A DNA stretch of 64,000 nt from NCBI GenBank assembly GCA_036873755.1, contig JAVTVY010018875.1, positions 1 through 64,000 on the forward strand, written 5' to 3'. Source of the stretch: Hanleya hanleyi. Its lineage: Eukaryota > Mollusca > Polyplacophora > Lepidopleurida > Hanleyidae. A program made the position numbers and the translations under genes. The notes below the pieces were generated by a model, which was given only the letters and a program-made list of their open reading frames with translations, was not told the DNA's origin and searched no databases. This document shows positions 54,601-64,000 of the stretch, one piece after another. The stretch's first letter is position 1. Each line of letters starts with the position of its first letter.

Positions 54601-55261
54601 CGGAGTTGCCTGTGATGTGTTTTACCAATATCCTTGTGTTATATACGCCAACTTCTAAATGCCTATCGAAGAAATTGCCATAACAACTAGTATAGTATCT
54701 ACTATAGTAGATAAATCTCTGCAATGGGTGCTCTACTTAGTTTTCGAGTCCTCGTAATAACTAATTTGTTATTCGTAATCGCTACCAGTGGGAACAAATT
54801 CAGGCCTGGGAGCACTAACTTTTAACAGACGATACTTGTTTCTACACCTCATTCTGTCTGTGTGTATGCATGGCCGATATGTGCAGATTTCAACTGTCTT
54901 TGTAAATTAAACAGACTGGTCAATCTTTAACATCATGTCCGGAAGTAGACATGAATATTCTCAAAGAGTCCCAAAGAGATCCGATGAGGTCATTAAACCG
55001 GAATTATACATTTACATTTCCGGGGAGTCCAGAAGAGCTATCTCGAGAGAGAAGTCCGAGCTCTGAAACAAGAAACTCCTTTACATAGACAATCTTCTAA
55101 ATATTTTGCGTAGAAATCTAAAAAAATGCATCCAAAATAACTCGAAGTAAGGGAAAGACACCTTTTCCGAAATTTACCGAGCCGAAATTAATATTTATTA
55201 GCTAGTTGAATAATACCTAATATGGGTCTTTAAAAGTCGCGATCGTGAAACTGTGCACTGG
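54601..55261. other. No feature recognised
   Basis: Contains a small palindrome, TAGTATCTACTATAGTAGATA, near 54693. No gene. Confidence 0.4.
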
Positions 55262-55318
55262 TGGATATTCTCTAATGGACGACGGCTGAATTATGAATGA
55301 CAGACCAGACGCTTGTAA
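55262..55318 (+). mobile_element. Penelope-like 3' terminus, ~57 bp only
   Basis: GGATATTCTCTAATGGACGA, CGGCTGAATTATGAATGACA and a terminal GACGCTTGTAA match the last bases of the family. It is the shortest copy in the window. Confidence 0.8.
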
Positions 55319-56585
55319 TTACAAGGATGTGCCGTCTGTTAGCGAAACTCGCGAAATATTAGATTTTGAGATTCTACTGCTCATTCTTAACTTCACGTTT
55401 GCAAGGACCAACCAAAGTATCTGTTTAACATGAATGTGATCATCTCACTGGAGAGCATTTGCTCTGCAGTTAAATTAAGCTAAACAACATAAATTTAGTA
55501 GGATAATGTTAGGGAGTTGAAGTTTGCAACTGGATGCATGCAGGTTAATGCCAAGTACTTTTCGAATATCCTTGCTTTTCGAAGTAGAATTCTGTCGAAT
55601 ATTTCTCGGGGAAAAGAACGTGTCTGTTTGCCACTTGAAATATGTCTATACTCCGATTGTTGATATGTGATATGCGGTTTCCGATCATTTGTACCAATCT
55701 CCAACTTTATTAGCGAGTTTCGCTTTTGCTTTTTGCATCTGTCATCGAAAAATACTGCCGTATTACAAATAATATCCATAGCTATCAGTTATTGTCTACA
55801 TACAAAAAACATTGCATAAGATGTATTTTTTAAACTTTGACATCTAGATTAACAAAAATGTGATCTAGAAGGGTTGACTGTAGTTCTCTCATACACGGAA
55901 TACATTGGATGTTGAGCCAGTTCAGCTTTTGCCAAGGCCTTAATTGACGGGAAAATCATGACCGAGGATCTGACTGAGCTTGGTTGAATTCCTAGATCTA
56001 CATGTACTCTTCTGTATAGCTTTTCACGCTACAATAAAGTAATTTGATCTTTAAAAAATTTATCAAGTTCAGTTATTTTTAATAGTTATCTGATCGATTC
56101 TCACTTAATTGCACATGGAACATGAATTCGAAGACCTTAGACTTAACGCATAGACTTTGGCAGGTCAAGGTTACTCGTTTTTAATAGATTCAGATCCGTC
56201 ATCATGTGATATAAATTTGGACAATATAGATTAGATCTTTCATAAAAATCGTACATCTGACCTGGATGCATTTATGATGATGCCTATGATGCATTTAAAG
56301 ACGTAATTCATATAACAGCGTAAGACGTAATTCATATAACAGCGATATCACATTTACCATCGTTATCCAGAAAATGATTTCGCCGATTTCCTAATTAAGT
56401 CTAGATTTTTCATTTCCGCAAGAATTACTTTAATCCAAGTAATTGCATGACAGCCCGACAGGCATCTTGACAGGTGTCGCTCACCTCGATTTTGAGTTAT
56501 GCAAACTCGAATAAATGACGTCATACCTTTGTAGGGTTTTTTTTCGTTGCTTTGAGAAAGCGGTGCATTGACACCCAAATGTTTC
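55319..56585. other. About 1.3 kb without a recognised gene
   Basis: A 94-codon minus-strand frame (55495-55779) is the longest; I do not recognise it and see no splice context, so I do not call it. A short direct repeat (AAGACGTAATTCATATAACAGCG) lies at about 56300-56345. Confidence 0.4.
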
Positions 56586-56675
56586 CTCTGAGCAGCGCGT
56601 CGTGATATGACTGAAACAAGGTTAAAAACGAAGTTAAACCCTACTACTCACTCACTCACTCACTCTGAGCAGCGC
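56586..56675 (+). mobile_element. 5'-truncated SINE with a 13-bp target duplication
   Basis: CTCTGAGCAGCGC is present at 56586-56598 and again at 56663-56675. Between them lie GTCGTGATATGACTGAAACA, AAAACGAAGTTAAACCC and (CACT)n: the SINE tail only, 64 bp. The exact duplication shows insertion by LINE-type target priming. Confidence 0.92.
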
Positions 56676-56922
56676 CTTATTAGGTCAGGACACATATCAT
56701 ACTCCGAATACCAACCACTGACCTTCGATTATTCGTCGCAATAGAGGCAGATTTTTAAAACAATTATCTTTTTTGACAGAGGTTGTCTAAAGGGATCAAT
56801 GGATCGGGATTATTTATTTAGAGATCCGAGGCCTACTAGGATAGGTAATTTACTCATGACCTTACAAAGCTAGATTCATAGCTGGTTCTAGAAGCTGCAC
56901 CACCAAGCTTCTTTCAACCCTG

Positions 56923-57906
56923 TTGACGAGGGCCCTTCAGGAGGTAAAAGCATTTTGGGAAAGGTATTGCGCCACTATTTCTAAAAACTCTGGCGTTGAA
57001 TGTATGTGGATATTAAAAAACTCAAAATGTCTTACGGAAAAACTTGATGCTAAAGGTCACATATCGTACAGACATGTATGGGATTTCTCGACTCTCTATA
57101 CTACAATCCCTCATCAGGACCTTATTGACCGTCTAACTTCATTAATAGTGTCTGTGTTCAAGAAAACTGATCGTAGATATATTAATGTCGGAAGCCATAA
57201 AGCATTCTTCAGCTCTACTACATAGAAGAGATATCATTCATGGGATGTTTCTTTGTTTATAGAGTTGCTTGAATTTCTCATTAAAAATATCTCTGTGAAA
57301 TGTGGCATCACAATATATCAACAGCATATAGGTATTCCAATGGGTACTAATTGTGCACCCCTATTGACTGACCTATATCTGTTCTCTTATGAATATGACT
57401 ATATGCAGGCGCTTTCAAAAACCGATCCATTCAAAGCCCGTTCCTTCTCATTCACCAAACGCTATATAGACGATCTTCTCGCTGTGGATAATCGCTATAT
57501 AAATGACGCAGTGAAGGATATATATCCACCTTCACTGGATTTGAAGGAAACCACAGATAACCCTACAGGCACATCATATTTAGACCTATATCTCTATAAA
57601 AATGTAGCGGGCCTTCTCTCTCGTCGACTGTATGACAAAAGAGATGATTACAATTTCGACATCGTAAACTATCCCTTTCTGGACAGTAATATTCCAGTGG
57701 GACCCGCATAGGGCGTATACATATCACGCCTAGTAGCATTTGACGATTTTAATCAACGTCACAAGACATTGTTGCAGAAACTTATAAAACAGAGCTACAC
57801 CACCAAGCGCCTCCACTCAAAGTTTCTCAAATTTGGCGATACATATCGCATGCTGATAGCAAAATACGAGCGTAGCGTGCAAGATCTATGGCGTTATGTT
57901 TCGTAA
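56923..57906 (+). pseudogene. Penelope-like reverse transcriptase, interrupted
   Basis: Three pieces: 56923-57225 (VKAFWERYC, MWILKNS, HVWDFSTLYTTIPHQDL with motif A Asp), 57253-57711 (IYQQHIGIPMGTNCAPLL, then SFTKRYIDDLLAVDN with the catalytic Asp pair, YLDLYL, LYDKRDDYNFDIVNYPFL) and, in frame past a TAG at 57709, a basic C-terminus ending at TAA 57904-57906. A stop near 57223 and a shift before 57253 also break it. The YIDD and IPMGTNCAP motifs resemble Penelope/Neptune-type RTs; no GIY-YIG endonuclease follows. A related RT group cannot be excluded. Confidence 0.7.
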
Positions 57907-58306
57907 CTTGTGTTTAATTCCGCTTAGGCCGGGGCTAGGGGCCGTCTGAGCCCTTGTTCTTAAAGATCCTCATGGTACTCATATGAACAGTCACAATCAA
58001 AGCGTGACTGAGATACATCATTCTTTAGATGACGACTTTACAACGAATATTATGGATTAAGAATACTGATCAGCGATACGGATTGGATATTTTTGGAACA
58101 TCATGATGTCCTGCCAGCATCATTGAAAACTGTTGACCGCTTCTCTCTTGCAGGAAACAAGCCTATGGTTATGTATACTATGATTGTCTTTTTGAATTTG
58201 GTGCTAATACTGTTATATGGAATATGGAATAGGTCTTTGGATTATGGACGCGGATATTCTCTGATGGACGACGGCAGAATTATGAATGACGGATCAGACG
58301 CTTGTA
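57900..58306 (+). mobile_element. Penelope-like 3' module, reference copy
   Basis: Order after the RT stop: CGCTTAGGCCGGGGCTAGGG block; hairpin 57988-58010 (stems CAGTCAC and GTGACTG, 9-nt loop); GAGATACATC; GACGACTTTACAACGAATAT; GGAACATCATGATGTCCTGC; ATCATTGAAAACTGTTGACC; CTTCTCTCTTGCAG; GGATTATGGACGCGGATAT; GGACGACGGCAGAATTATG; end CGCTTGTAA. Homologous 3' ends lie at 16711, 17535, 24424, 55262, 61115 and 63093. Confidence 0.82.
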
Positions 58307-58465
58307 AACTTAAAACTAGGTATTGGCATTTCTTCTTCACTTGTCAACAAAACTCAACACATATCATACTCCAAACACCCACCAGTGGTCTTCGATTATT
58401 CGTCGCAACAGAGGCAGACACATAAATAAAATAAATTCTCTTCTTTGGCAGAGGTTGCGTAAGGG

Positions 58466-60228
58466 GGTTAACCAATCGAGACCATTTTTGTTAGTGGTCT
58501 GAGGACATGAACTTTCCCATGATACCAATGAACTGGTTACAAGTTCTAGCCATCAAATCTGACAACTGACTGATAGTTGTATTGGCTAGATTGCAAATAT
58601 ACAATGTCCGCGCTGTCTCAGCTTCTGCTTAGTCTCGTATGAAATTGGGTTGGTTAACATGTGATATTCTTCAAGGATGTACGCAGAAGTTGGATTGCCA
58701 TTTTGATTCCGTGACGTCTATCTTGCGTCGGTCATCAGCAAGCCGTATCACGGGGGAATCAAGTGGTTCGAGACACGCAAGAATGACCAAATGCAGACAT
58801 AGACGAAGCTAAACATTAGGCAATTACAATCGTCTTCCACGGAAATGGTAATAAATCATTATCTACCGATGTATCTCTAGATATAATATATCGTATTCCT
58901 TCACCACTTTATGTCGGCTGGCATCTTTGAGAAGGCAAACAACGGAAAACGACAAATGCGATTACACGTAATCGAAGATCAAGTAAGACCAATTCTGCGT
59001 TTGAATTACACGAGAATTCGCGCTGAATTCGGTTACTTCGCATCGATTCACAGATAACCGGCGTAAAAGAAGGAAGCCAATAGTAAATGGCTGGCCATTA
59101 ATGTTTTTTTAAAATACATTGAAAATTGCTGTTCACACAAAAGTACCAAAAGCAGCAGTAATAATTTATACTTTATCGATATTCGATAACACAAAATGTC
59201 TGTTCTGTAACAATGTGGGAAATTTCACGGGCAGGGTTTGATGGTATAAGGATTCTAGTATGTCTTGTATGAAATACAAATGCCGATTTTGTCTAATATC
59301 GGTGAGTTTATGGTACATTATGATATGTGCATATGAGGAGGAATAAAAGCCAAAAAAACAATCTCGGAGAAAAACTGTGGCTTGTAGATCTTCCATTACA
59401 TCGGTGCCATAATAAAGATCCCAATAATTCTGATAACAGAAATATTGACTCATTGACTATCGTACGCACCCGAAGGAACCATTATAATGGACGGAAAGGT
59501 GTCAGACAGAGACAATAAGTATGCCACGAAAGAACTGTTCCTCTGATGGGATTTATCAGAGTAATATAAATGTGAAAATGCGGCGCCAAATGACTCAAAC
59601 CAGATTTTTTTCGGTTCCAGGCAGCTGCCCAATCACAACGGACACAACGGTCACATGAAAAGAATACATCTGCCGAACCAGGCAAATACAAGTACTTATC
59701 ACATTTCAGAGTAAATTGTAGGGTTTTGATTGGTTAATTACCATAGTGCATTACACCGTATTACAATTCTTCGTTATCCACCGTTGGTATACCAATTCAG
59801 AATTCTCGTATACCAATGCTGTCAAGATCGCGCGTGCTCATATACCAACGCAGTCAAGGACGCGCGTGAAACACCTGCACACAAAGCCTGTTTCAGGCGA
59901 ATTTGTCTGCGCGAGTTTGTATGGGCGAGTTCCGCCACTGGAACAAGTTGTGCGACGCAAATTGCATATTTGCGGATGAAGATAAGAAATAAATTATCAT
60001 CCAAAGCTTTATATGCCACATAAACAGGGACGTCAGAATGTCAGCTAAGTATTTCATCCAGTTTATTGTTCATCGCGGAACAAATCGAAAACAGATCGAA
60101 GCACTTTGCCTGTCCGACTCACGATCATCCGTACGTTGTTCAACGTTGAGTTATATGCCTGTTTTTCTTTCGAGTTGGTGATATATGTTAAACCAACCAG
60201 GAAAATAGCTCTTCAATGTGATAAATTC
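58466..60228. other. About 1.8 kb without a recognised gene; one 32-bp tandem pair
   Basis: 59806-59835 and 59838-59867 are a diverged tandem pair (GTATACCAATGCTGTCAAG and ATATACCAACGCAGTCAAG, each then GCGCGTG). The TATACCAACGC word also occurs in the arms of the hairpin at 60229-60371. No gene is supported. Confidence 0.45.
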
Positions 60229-60371
60229 GTTATACCAGTGTTTTGCGTTGGTATACAGGCTGATATTTCGTCTCGAAGATAAATATTTTCACTCGCCCTT
60301 CGGGCTCGTGAAAATATTTATCTTCTCGACGAAATATCAGCCTGTATACCAACGCAAGACACTGGTATAAC
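60229..60371. repeat. 143-bp near-perfect hairpin with TTCG loop
   Basis: Arms of about 70 bp start GTTATACCAGTGT and end GGTATAAC, with only a few mismatches. They meet at 60299-60302 in TTCG closed by C-G, i.e. the stable C(UUCG)G tetraloop if transcribed. The inner stem is ACTCGCCC / GGGCTCGT. Likely a tiny palindromic MITE; no convincing target duplication. Confidence 0.92.
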
Positions 60372-60522
60372 TTATAATGTACAACAAGGATATCCAGGCG
60401 AAAACTAGGCTACATACAAATGAAGAACCGTACGTGAAAAAAAACAGATGAACAATAATAGAGTGAAATATGGCCATTATCAATAGGAAATTAATGAATG
60501 GGGCAGAAGTAAGAACGATTAA

Positions 60523-61110
60523 CCCTATCATGGCCAGGGCTTTTTGGACCTGTCTTGGCATGTCTCCCCCCGCCTAAATATTTTTGCTACCCCTTGACCT
60601 GAGTTACGGGACTGAAAGTTACCACAATACACCCTTGGGTCAAGCGCTACTTGAAAATGTAAAAACAAAAAATCCAAGATGGCCACTTTGATGACGTCAC
60701 ATTTTCTGTGATATGACTACTGACTGACGTCATTGCGCATTTTTGGTCGATTTCTTGGTCAAATGTATATGTTCGCTTCGAAAACACCGCATGAGCAATT
60801 AGTAAATAAATCTTTTTAAATAGCTTTTGCCCACTTTTCCTCGCAGAAAAAGAGATTTTTTTAGATAAATGTCGACAGCATCGCTTTGAGGTCATCCCGC
60901 ACGGTCGCCATCCCGCACTCCGCACGGCCGCCAATTTAAAATTTACACATGATTATGTGGTCGCGAGGTATGCAAATAGGCTAAAAATGGCTCCAATGTA
61001 TGATAGGCTATAAATTCATGGAGTATCAGCTCTCAGTTTCTTGTTCTTCCGGATATACATGTAGAGTAGAAAGTTTGGTGGAGGGGCCATAATGACCCTC
61101 CGGGCCTGGT
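60523..61110 (+). mobile_element. MITE family A, copy 4
   Basis: TTAA at 60519-60522 is followed by CCCTATCATGGCCAGGGC. Internal landmarks are as in other copies (AAAGTTACCACA, ACCCTTGGGTCAAGC, GATGACGTCAC, TGCAAATAGGC, GGAGTATCAGCTCTCA). The right end (GGGCCTGGTAG) has lost its CCCTATC complement and TTAA. This copy carries both GATGACGTCACAT and TGACGTCATTG, separated by an extra stretch. Confidence 0.82.
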
Positions 61111-61114
61111 AGTA

Positions 61115-61765
61115 AGATTTTTCGCGTCTATATCCAAAAACCTATTCCATATAACGGCGTCAGCACCAAATTCAAATAAACCAACAAAAACAAACAATCA
61201 CAGAATACATAAACATTGGCTAGTTTCCTGCAAGACTGATGCAGTTAAACTCTCAATGATGCCAGCAAGACATCGTGATGTTCCACAAATATCAAGTCCG
61301 TATCTCTAATCAGTATTTTGAATCCATACGATTTTCGTTGTAAATTCGTTATCTAGAGAATGTCAGGCTTAGATTGTGTGTGTTCATATGAACGCCATGG
61401 TGATCTTAAAGTACATGGGATCATACGGCCCCTAGTCCCGGATTAAACGAAATTAGATACATGTTACGAAACGTAACGTCATAGATCTTGCACGCTACGC
61501 TCGTATTTTGCTATCAGCATGCGATATGTTCCGGCAAAACTTGAGAAACTGTAAGTGGAGGCGCTTAGTGGTATAGCCCTGTTGTATAAGTTTATGCAAT
61601 AATGTCTTGTAAGGCTGTTTAAAATCGTCACATTTCACCCAGGATCCAGCAAATGCTACTAGGCGTTATATTTATATGCCATATGCAGGTCGCACTGGAA
61701 TGTCACTATCCAGAAGGGGATAGTTTGCAATGTCGAAATGGTGATCACTAACGGGAGCGAAGGCC
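61115..61765 (-). mobile_element. Penelope-like 3' end with C-terminal coding remnant, minus strand
   Basis: On the minus strand: an RT remnant (FDIANYPLLDSDIPV near 61730), the basic C-terminus (CGCCTCCACTTACAGTTTCT, ATACGAGCGTAGCGTGCAAG), the GGGACTAGGGGCCGTATGA block, a degraded hairpin near 61362-61390, GGAACATCACGATGTCTTGC, CATCAGTCTTGCAGG and an incomplete terminus near 61120. It abuts MITE copy 4. Confidence 0.78.
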
Positions 61766-63092
61766 CGCTTCATTTTTGTAGAGATATAGGACTGGTGTAG
61801 AATGCAAAATTTGAGCAAAAACTATATATAATTAACGGCTTTTTTCAAAAAAACATGAACATGAAATCATGATCAACAAATCTAAATTATAATATCTTCT
61901 TTGAATCGATTCACTTCACGGAATTAGGATCTCCAACTGTCTAACAGGGACCACCAACAAATGAATTATATTACACAACTCTAACACGATTCACAAGTAA
62001 TAATCGGTGCATATTAAAGGATAACTATACGAACAATTACGTGAATTACAACATTAATTAATTGCCATAGCACACTATTGCAGATATGGAATAACTTTTC
62101 TGATGTGAAACTGTATGTCTCATACTACCGCTTTGGTTTTTAAAAGTTGATGAAGGTTAAAAAAAACTTTTATTTTTTACAATGAAATCATTTATTCTGG
62201 TTAATTAAAGGGTTGGCGTTCTTCACTATTCAGTATTTAGCTCACCCGTCACAGGTAAACAATAAATATTAAAATAAATGTATCCCATTCTATCACAAAC
62301 ATATATTTTGCTCCATCTGTAGTCTCCTAGAAGAATATTCAGTTTATAGTTTCCAAAATGGAAGCCTTAATATTCAGGTGGTTGGCACATTCCTATATGT
62401 GGTCATAGAGAAGTCTGAGTGTAGGTGTATTTATTTGTTGTCGATACACTCTGATTCGATTATAAAGTAACTATATATAGTGATAAAACATAACACAAAT
62501 GTAGAGTTGAAAACAATACATGTATGTTGTTTAACAGGTTTGGTGATATACACGTTTGAAACAACCACATCACCAACATTCACATATGGTCAAAATTACA
62601 AATGGTTGCATACGAAACAGAACAAGAACCAGCACAGCAAATGAACATATGATAAGTGGTTATAGGCGAGCATCAATGGATCGAAAAGGTCTTACGTTAG
62701 AATTTCAAATCGACTAACATACATGTACATAAAGCAACATACCGTTTAACAGCTTGGCTTTTGTATTTTTCGATGTGTTATGTTGTGGTCGTGAGGAACT
62801 TGGCATATCGGTTTAAAGCTTTCGAAAACTTGAATTACATTTACATTCATTCTCATATTTTGAGATCAAGTATCTATCATTATTCATTGCTCAGTTTGTC
62901 ATTCGTCATTAATCTGTGTTGTACCGTTAGCCTATTTTGGGCGCAAATGGCAAAATATACGAGCAAATGCTTAGCAAAAAATGATACAGTTGCCTGATGA
63001 AGAAGATTCAAAGAATGTGCAATGCGGTATCCTATAATCTAATCTTAATCAAGATTCGTGACAAAGTGTATTGTCATCAATATATGTCTATA
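61766..63092. other. About 1.3 kb without a recognised gene
   Basis: AT-rich, short frames only, no structure noted. Confidence 0.45.
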
Positions 63093-63532
63093 TAGTGCGT
63101 GCAAGATCTATGGCGCTACGTTTCGTAACTTGTGTCTAATGCCGCTTAACCCGGGGCTAGGGGCCGTATGAACCCATGTACTTCAAGATCCTCATGATAC
63201 TCATATGAACAGTCACAATCAAAGCGTGACTGAGATACATCATTCTTTAGATGACGACTTCACAACGAATATTATGGATTAAGAATACTGATCAGCGATA
63301 CGGATTTGATATTTTTGGAACATCATGATGTCTTGCCGGCATCATTGAAAACTGTTGACCGCTTCTCTCTTGCAGGAAACAAGCCACAAAACGTTTATGT
63401 ATACTATGATTGTCTTTTTGAATTTTGTGCTTATACTGTTATATGGAATATGGAATAGGTCTTTGGATTATGGACGCGGATATTCTCTAATGGACGACGG
63501 CTGAATTATGAATGACGGACTAGACGCTTGTA
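63093..63532 (+). mobile_element. Penelope-like 3' module, second intact copy
   Basis: Starts in the last codons of the RT (GTGCAAGATCTATGGCG) and follows the reference order, with the hairpin at 63210-63232, CTTCTCTCTTGCAG near 63363 and the end at CGCTTGTAA (63532). It is over 90% like 57885-58306 by eye, so both came from a recent common source. Confidence 0.85.
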
Positions 63533-64000
63533 ATCGTTCATTGTTTTTTGTGTGACCAGTATATCTTCGACGAGTAATTATTTCAACAAATCTAATGTCG
63601 TAAATATGTTTTACTCGAAATGAAAGCTTGCCCCCAATGTAAAAGGGGTAGTTTTGAAATAAACTTCTATTGATTAGGTACAAACATGTAATTCCCACAA
63701 TAAAAATATAATTGTCAGTCGGAGAGTGGAAATTCGATTAATGGAGCGGGGGGGGGGGGGGAATTTTGCCCGAACAACCCAAGAACTTGGAATGCTATTC
63801 CAGATACATACAATTATGAACTATATCTCCATTGGTATACTGTTTTGCCATAAATCTACTCCAGCAACCAACGCGAATGAAAATGTCCAAGTTGCCAGAC
63901 AAACAAACACGATTGAGTGATAGATGGATGGCATGAAAACTAATAAATATTCTGCACAATTGCATTTTGCACAACAACCAACCAAATATACAAGTCAATA
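63533..64000. other. No gene; G-tract at about 63748-63760
   Basis: No supported coding or repeat feature besides the homopolymer. Confidence 0.4.

Larger units (their letters stand above)
56685..58465 (+). mobile_element. Penelope-like element with flanking ~120-bp direct repeats
   Basis: 56685-56800 and about 58350-58460 are diverged direct repeats (CACATATCATACTCC, CTTCGATTATTCGTCGCAA, AGAGGCAGA, GACAGAGGTTG or GGCAGAGGTTG). Between them are an RT coding region (56890-57906) and the 3' module (57900-58306). Flanking direct repeats could be the pseudo-LTRs that Penelope-like elements form by tandem insertion, or an older repeat that the element entered. Confidence 0.6.

Noticed and set aside
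55495..55779. 94-codon minus-strand frame
   Set aside because: No recognisable motif, no splice or promoter context, and its length is within what chance gives in 64 kb.
58258..58275. CTGATGG near a Penelope-like 3' end as part of a hammerhead ribozyme
   Set aside because: Hammerhead cores need CTGANGA and a downstream GAAA closing a stem. Neither holds here, and other copies read CTAATGG.
59746..60023. Overlapping plus-strand frames of 77 and 97 codons
   Set aside because: Overlapping frames in different phases without motifs, within a region with tandem words. No evidence of coding.

Overview
The window is eukaryotic, non-coding-rich DNA, most likely from a mollusc and probably a gastropod. 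That placement is an inference. It rests on SINE tails of the GACGTTAAACC(ACTC)n type, a tandem GATGGCCGCC repeat element of a kind common in mollusc genomes, and very dense I-type and CR1-type LINE, BEL/Pao, Penelope-like and MITE insertions. There are no operons, rRNA genes, tRNA genes or CRISPR arrays. At most one small host gene (4236-6375) can be argued, plus two weak promoter or first-exon candidates (37731-37828 and 42300-42480).

Layout. 1-4.1 kb: a CCATGGTA-rich satellite patch, then two foldback elements, 1087-2336 with nested inverted repeats and 2748-4075 with arms of about 425 bp. 4.2-6.4 kb: a spliced BEN-like gene candidate with one break in exon 3. 6.4-8.7 kb: a 5S-rRNA-derived SINE, a second CCATGGTA patch, a palindromic minisatellite and a MITE of family A. 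8.8-16.1 kb: a full-length, very young BEL/Pao retrotransposon (LTRs 549 and 552 bp, 5-bp target duplication ATCAT, intact 2009-residue Gag-Pol) inserted into an already decayed reading frame on the minus strand. 16.7-17.8 kb: two Penelope-like 3' ends. 20.1-25.1 kb: an I-type LINE on the minus strand carrying an internal insertion, a tandem duplication and a Penelope-like tail. 26.4-30.0 kb: a CR1/L2-like LINE. 30.5-33.5 kb: a second I-type LINE with a poly(A) tail. 34.7-35.7 kb: a foldback element splitting a SINE. 38.6-41.2 kb: a TTAA MITE split by a 2-kb Harbinger-like element with TAA target duplication. 41.4-49.6 kb: a duplicated-end repeat, a 204-bp TTA MITE, two terminal-inverted-repeat elements and a decayed LINE 3' end. 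50.0-52.4 kb: a tandem element with a ~157-bp unit. 52.6-54.6 kb: a broken Ty3/gypsy copy next to a Penelope-like RT fragment. 56.6-64 kb: a Penelope-like RT copy with flanking direct repeats, two more Penelope-like 3' ends, a near-perfect 143-bp hairpin and a fourth family A MITE.

How the parts relate. This is a record of nested mobile-element insertion. Several insertions can be dated relative to one another because a second copy of the same repeat in the window shows the empty site. The least explained observations are: a 23-nt hairpin shared by the Penelope-like 3' ends and another repeat family, with two compensatory base-pair changes; two foldback elements whose inverted ends are built of short tandem repeats and start with similar AGGTCA-type sequences; and the broken BEN-like gene. 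All coordinates of repeat edges are by eye and may be off by a few to some tens of bases unless a target duplication fixes them.
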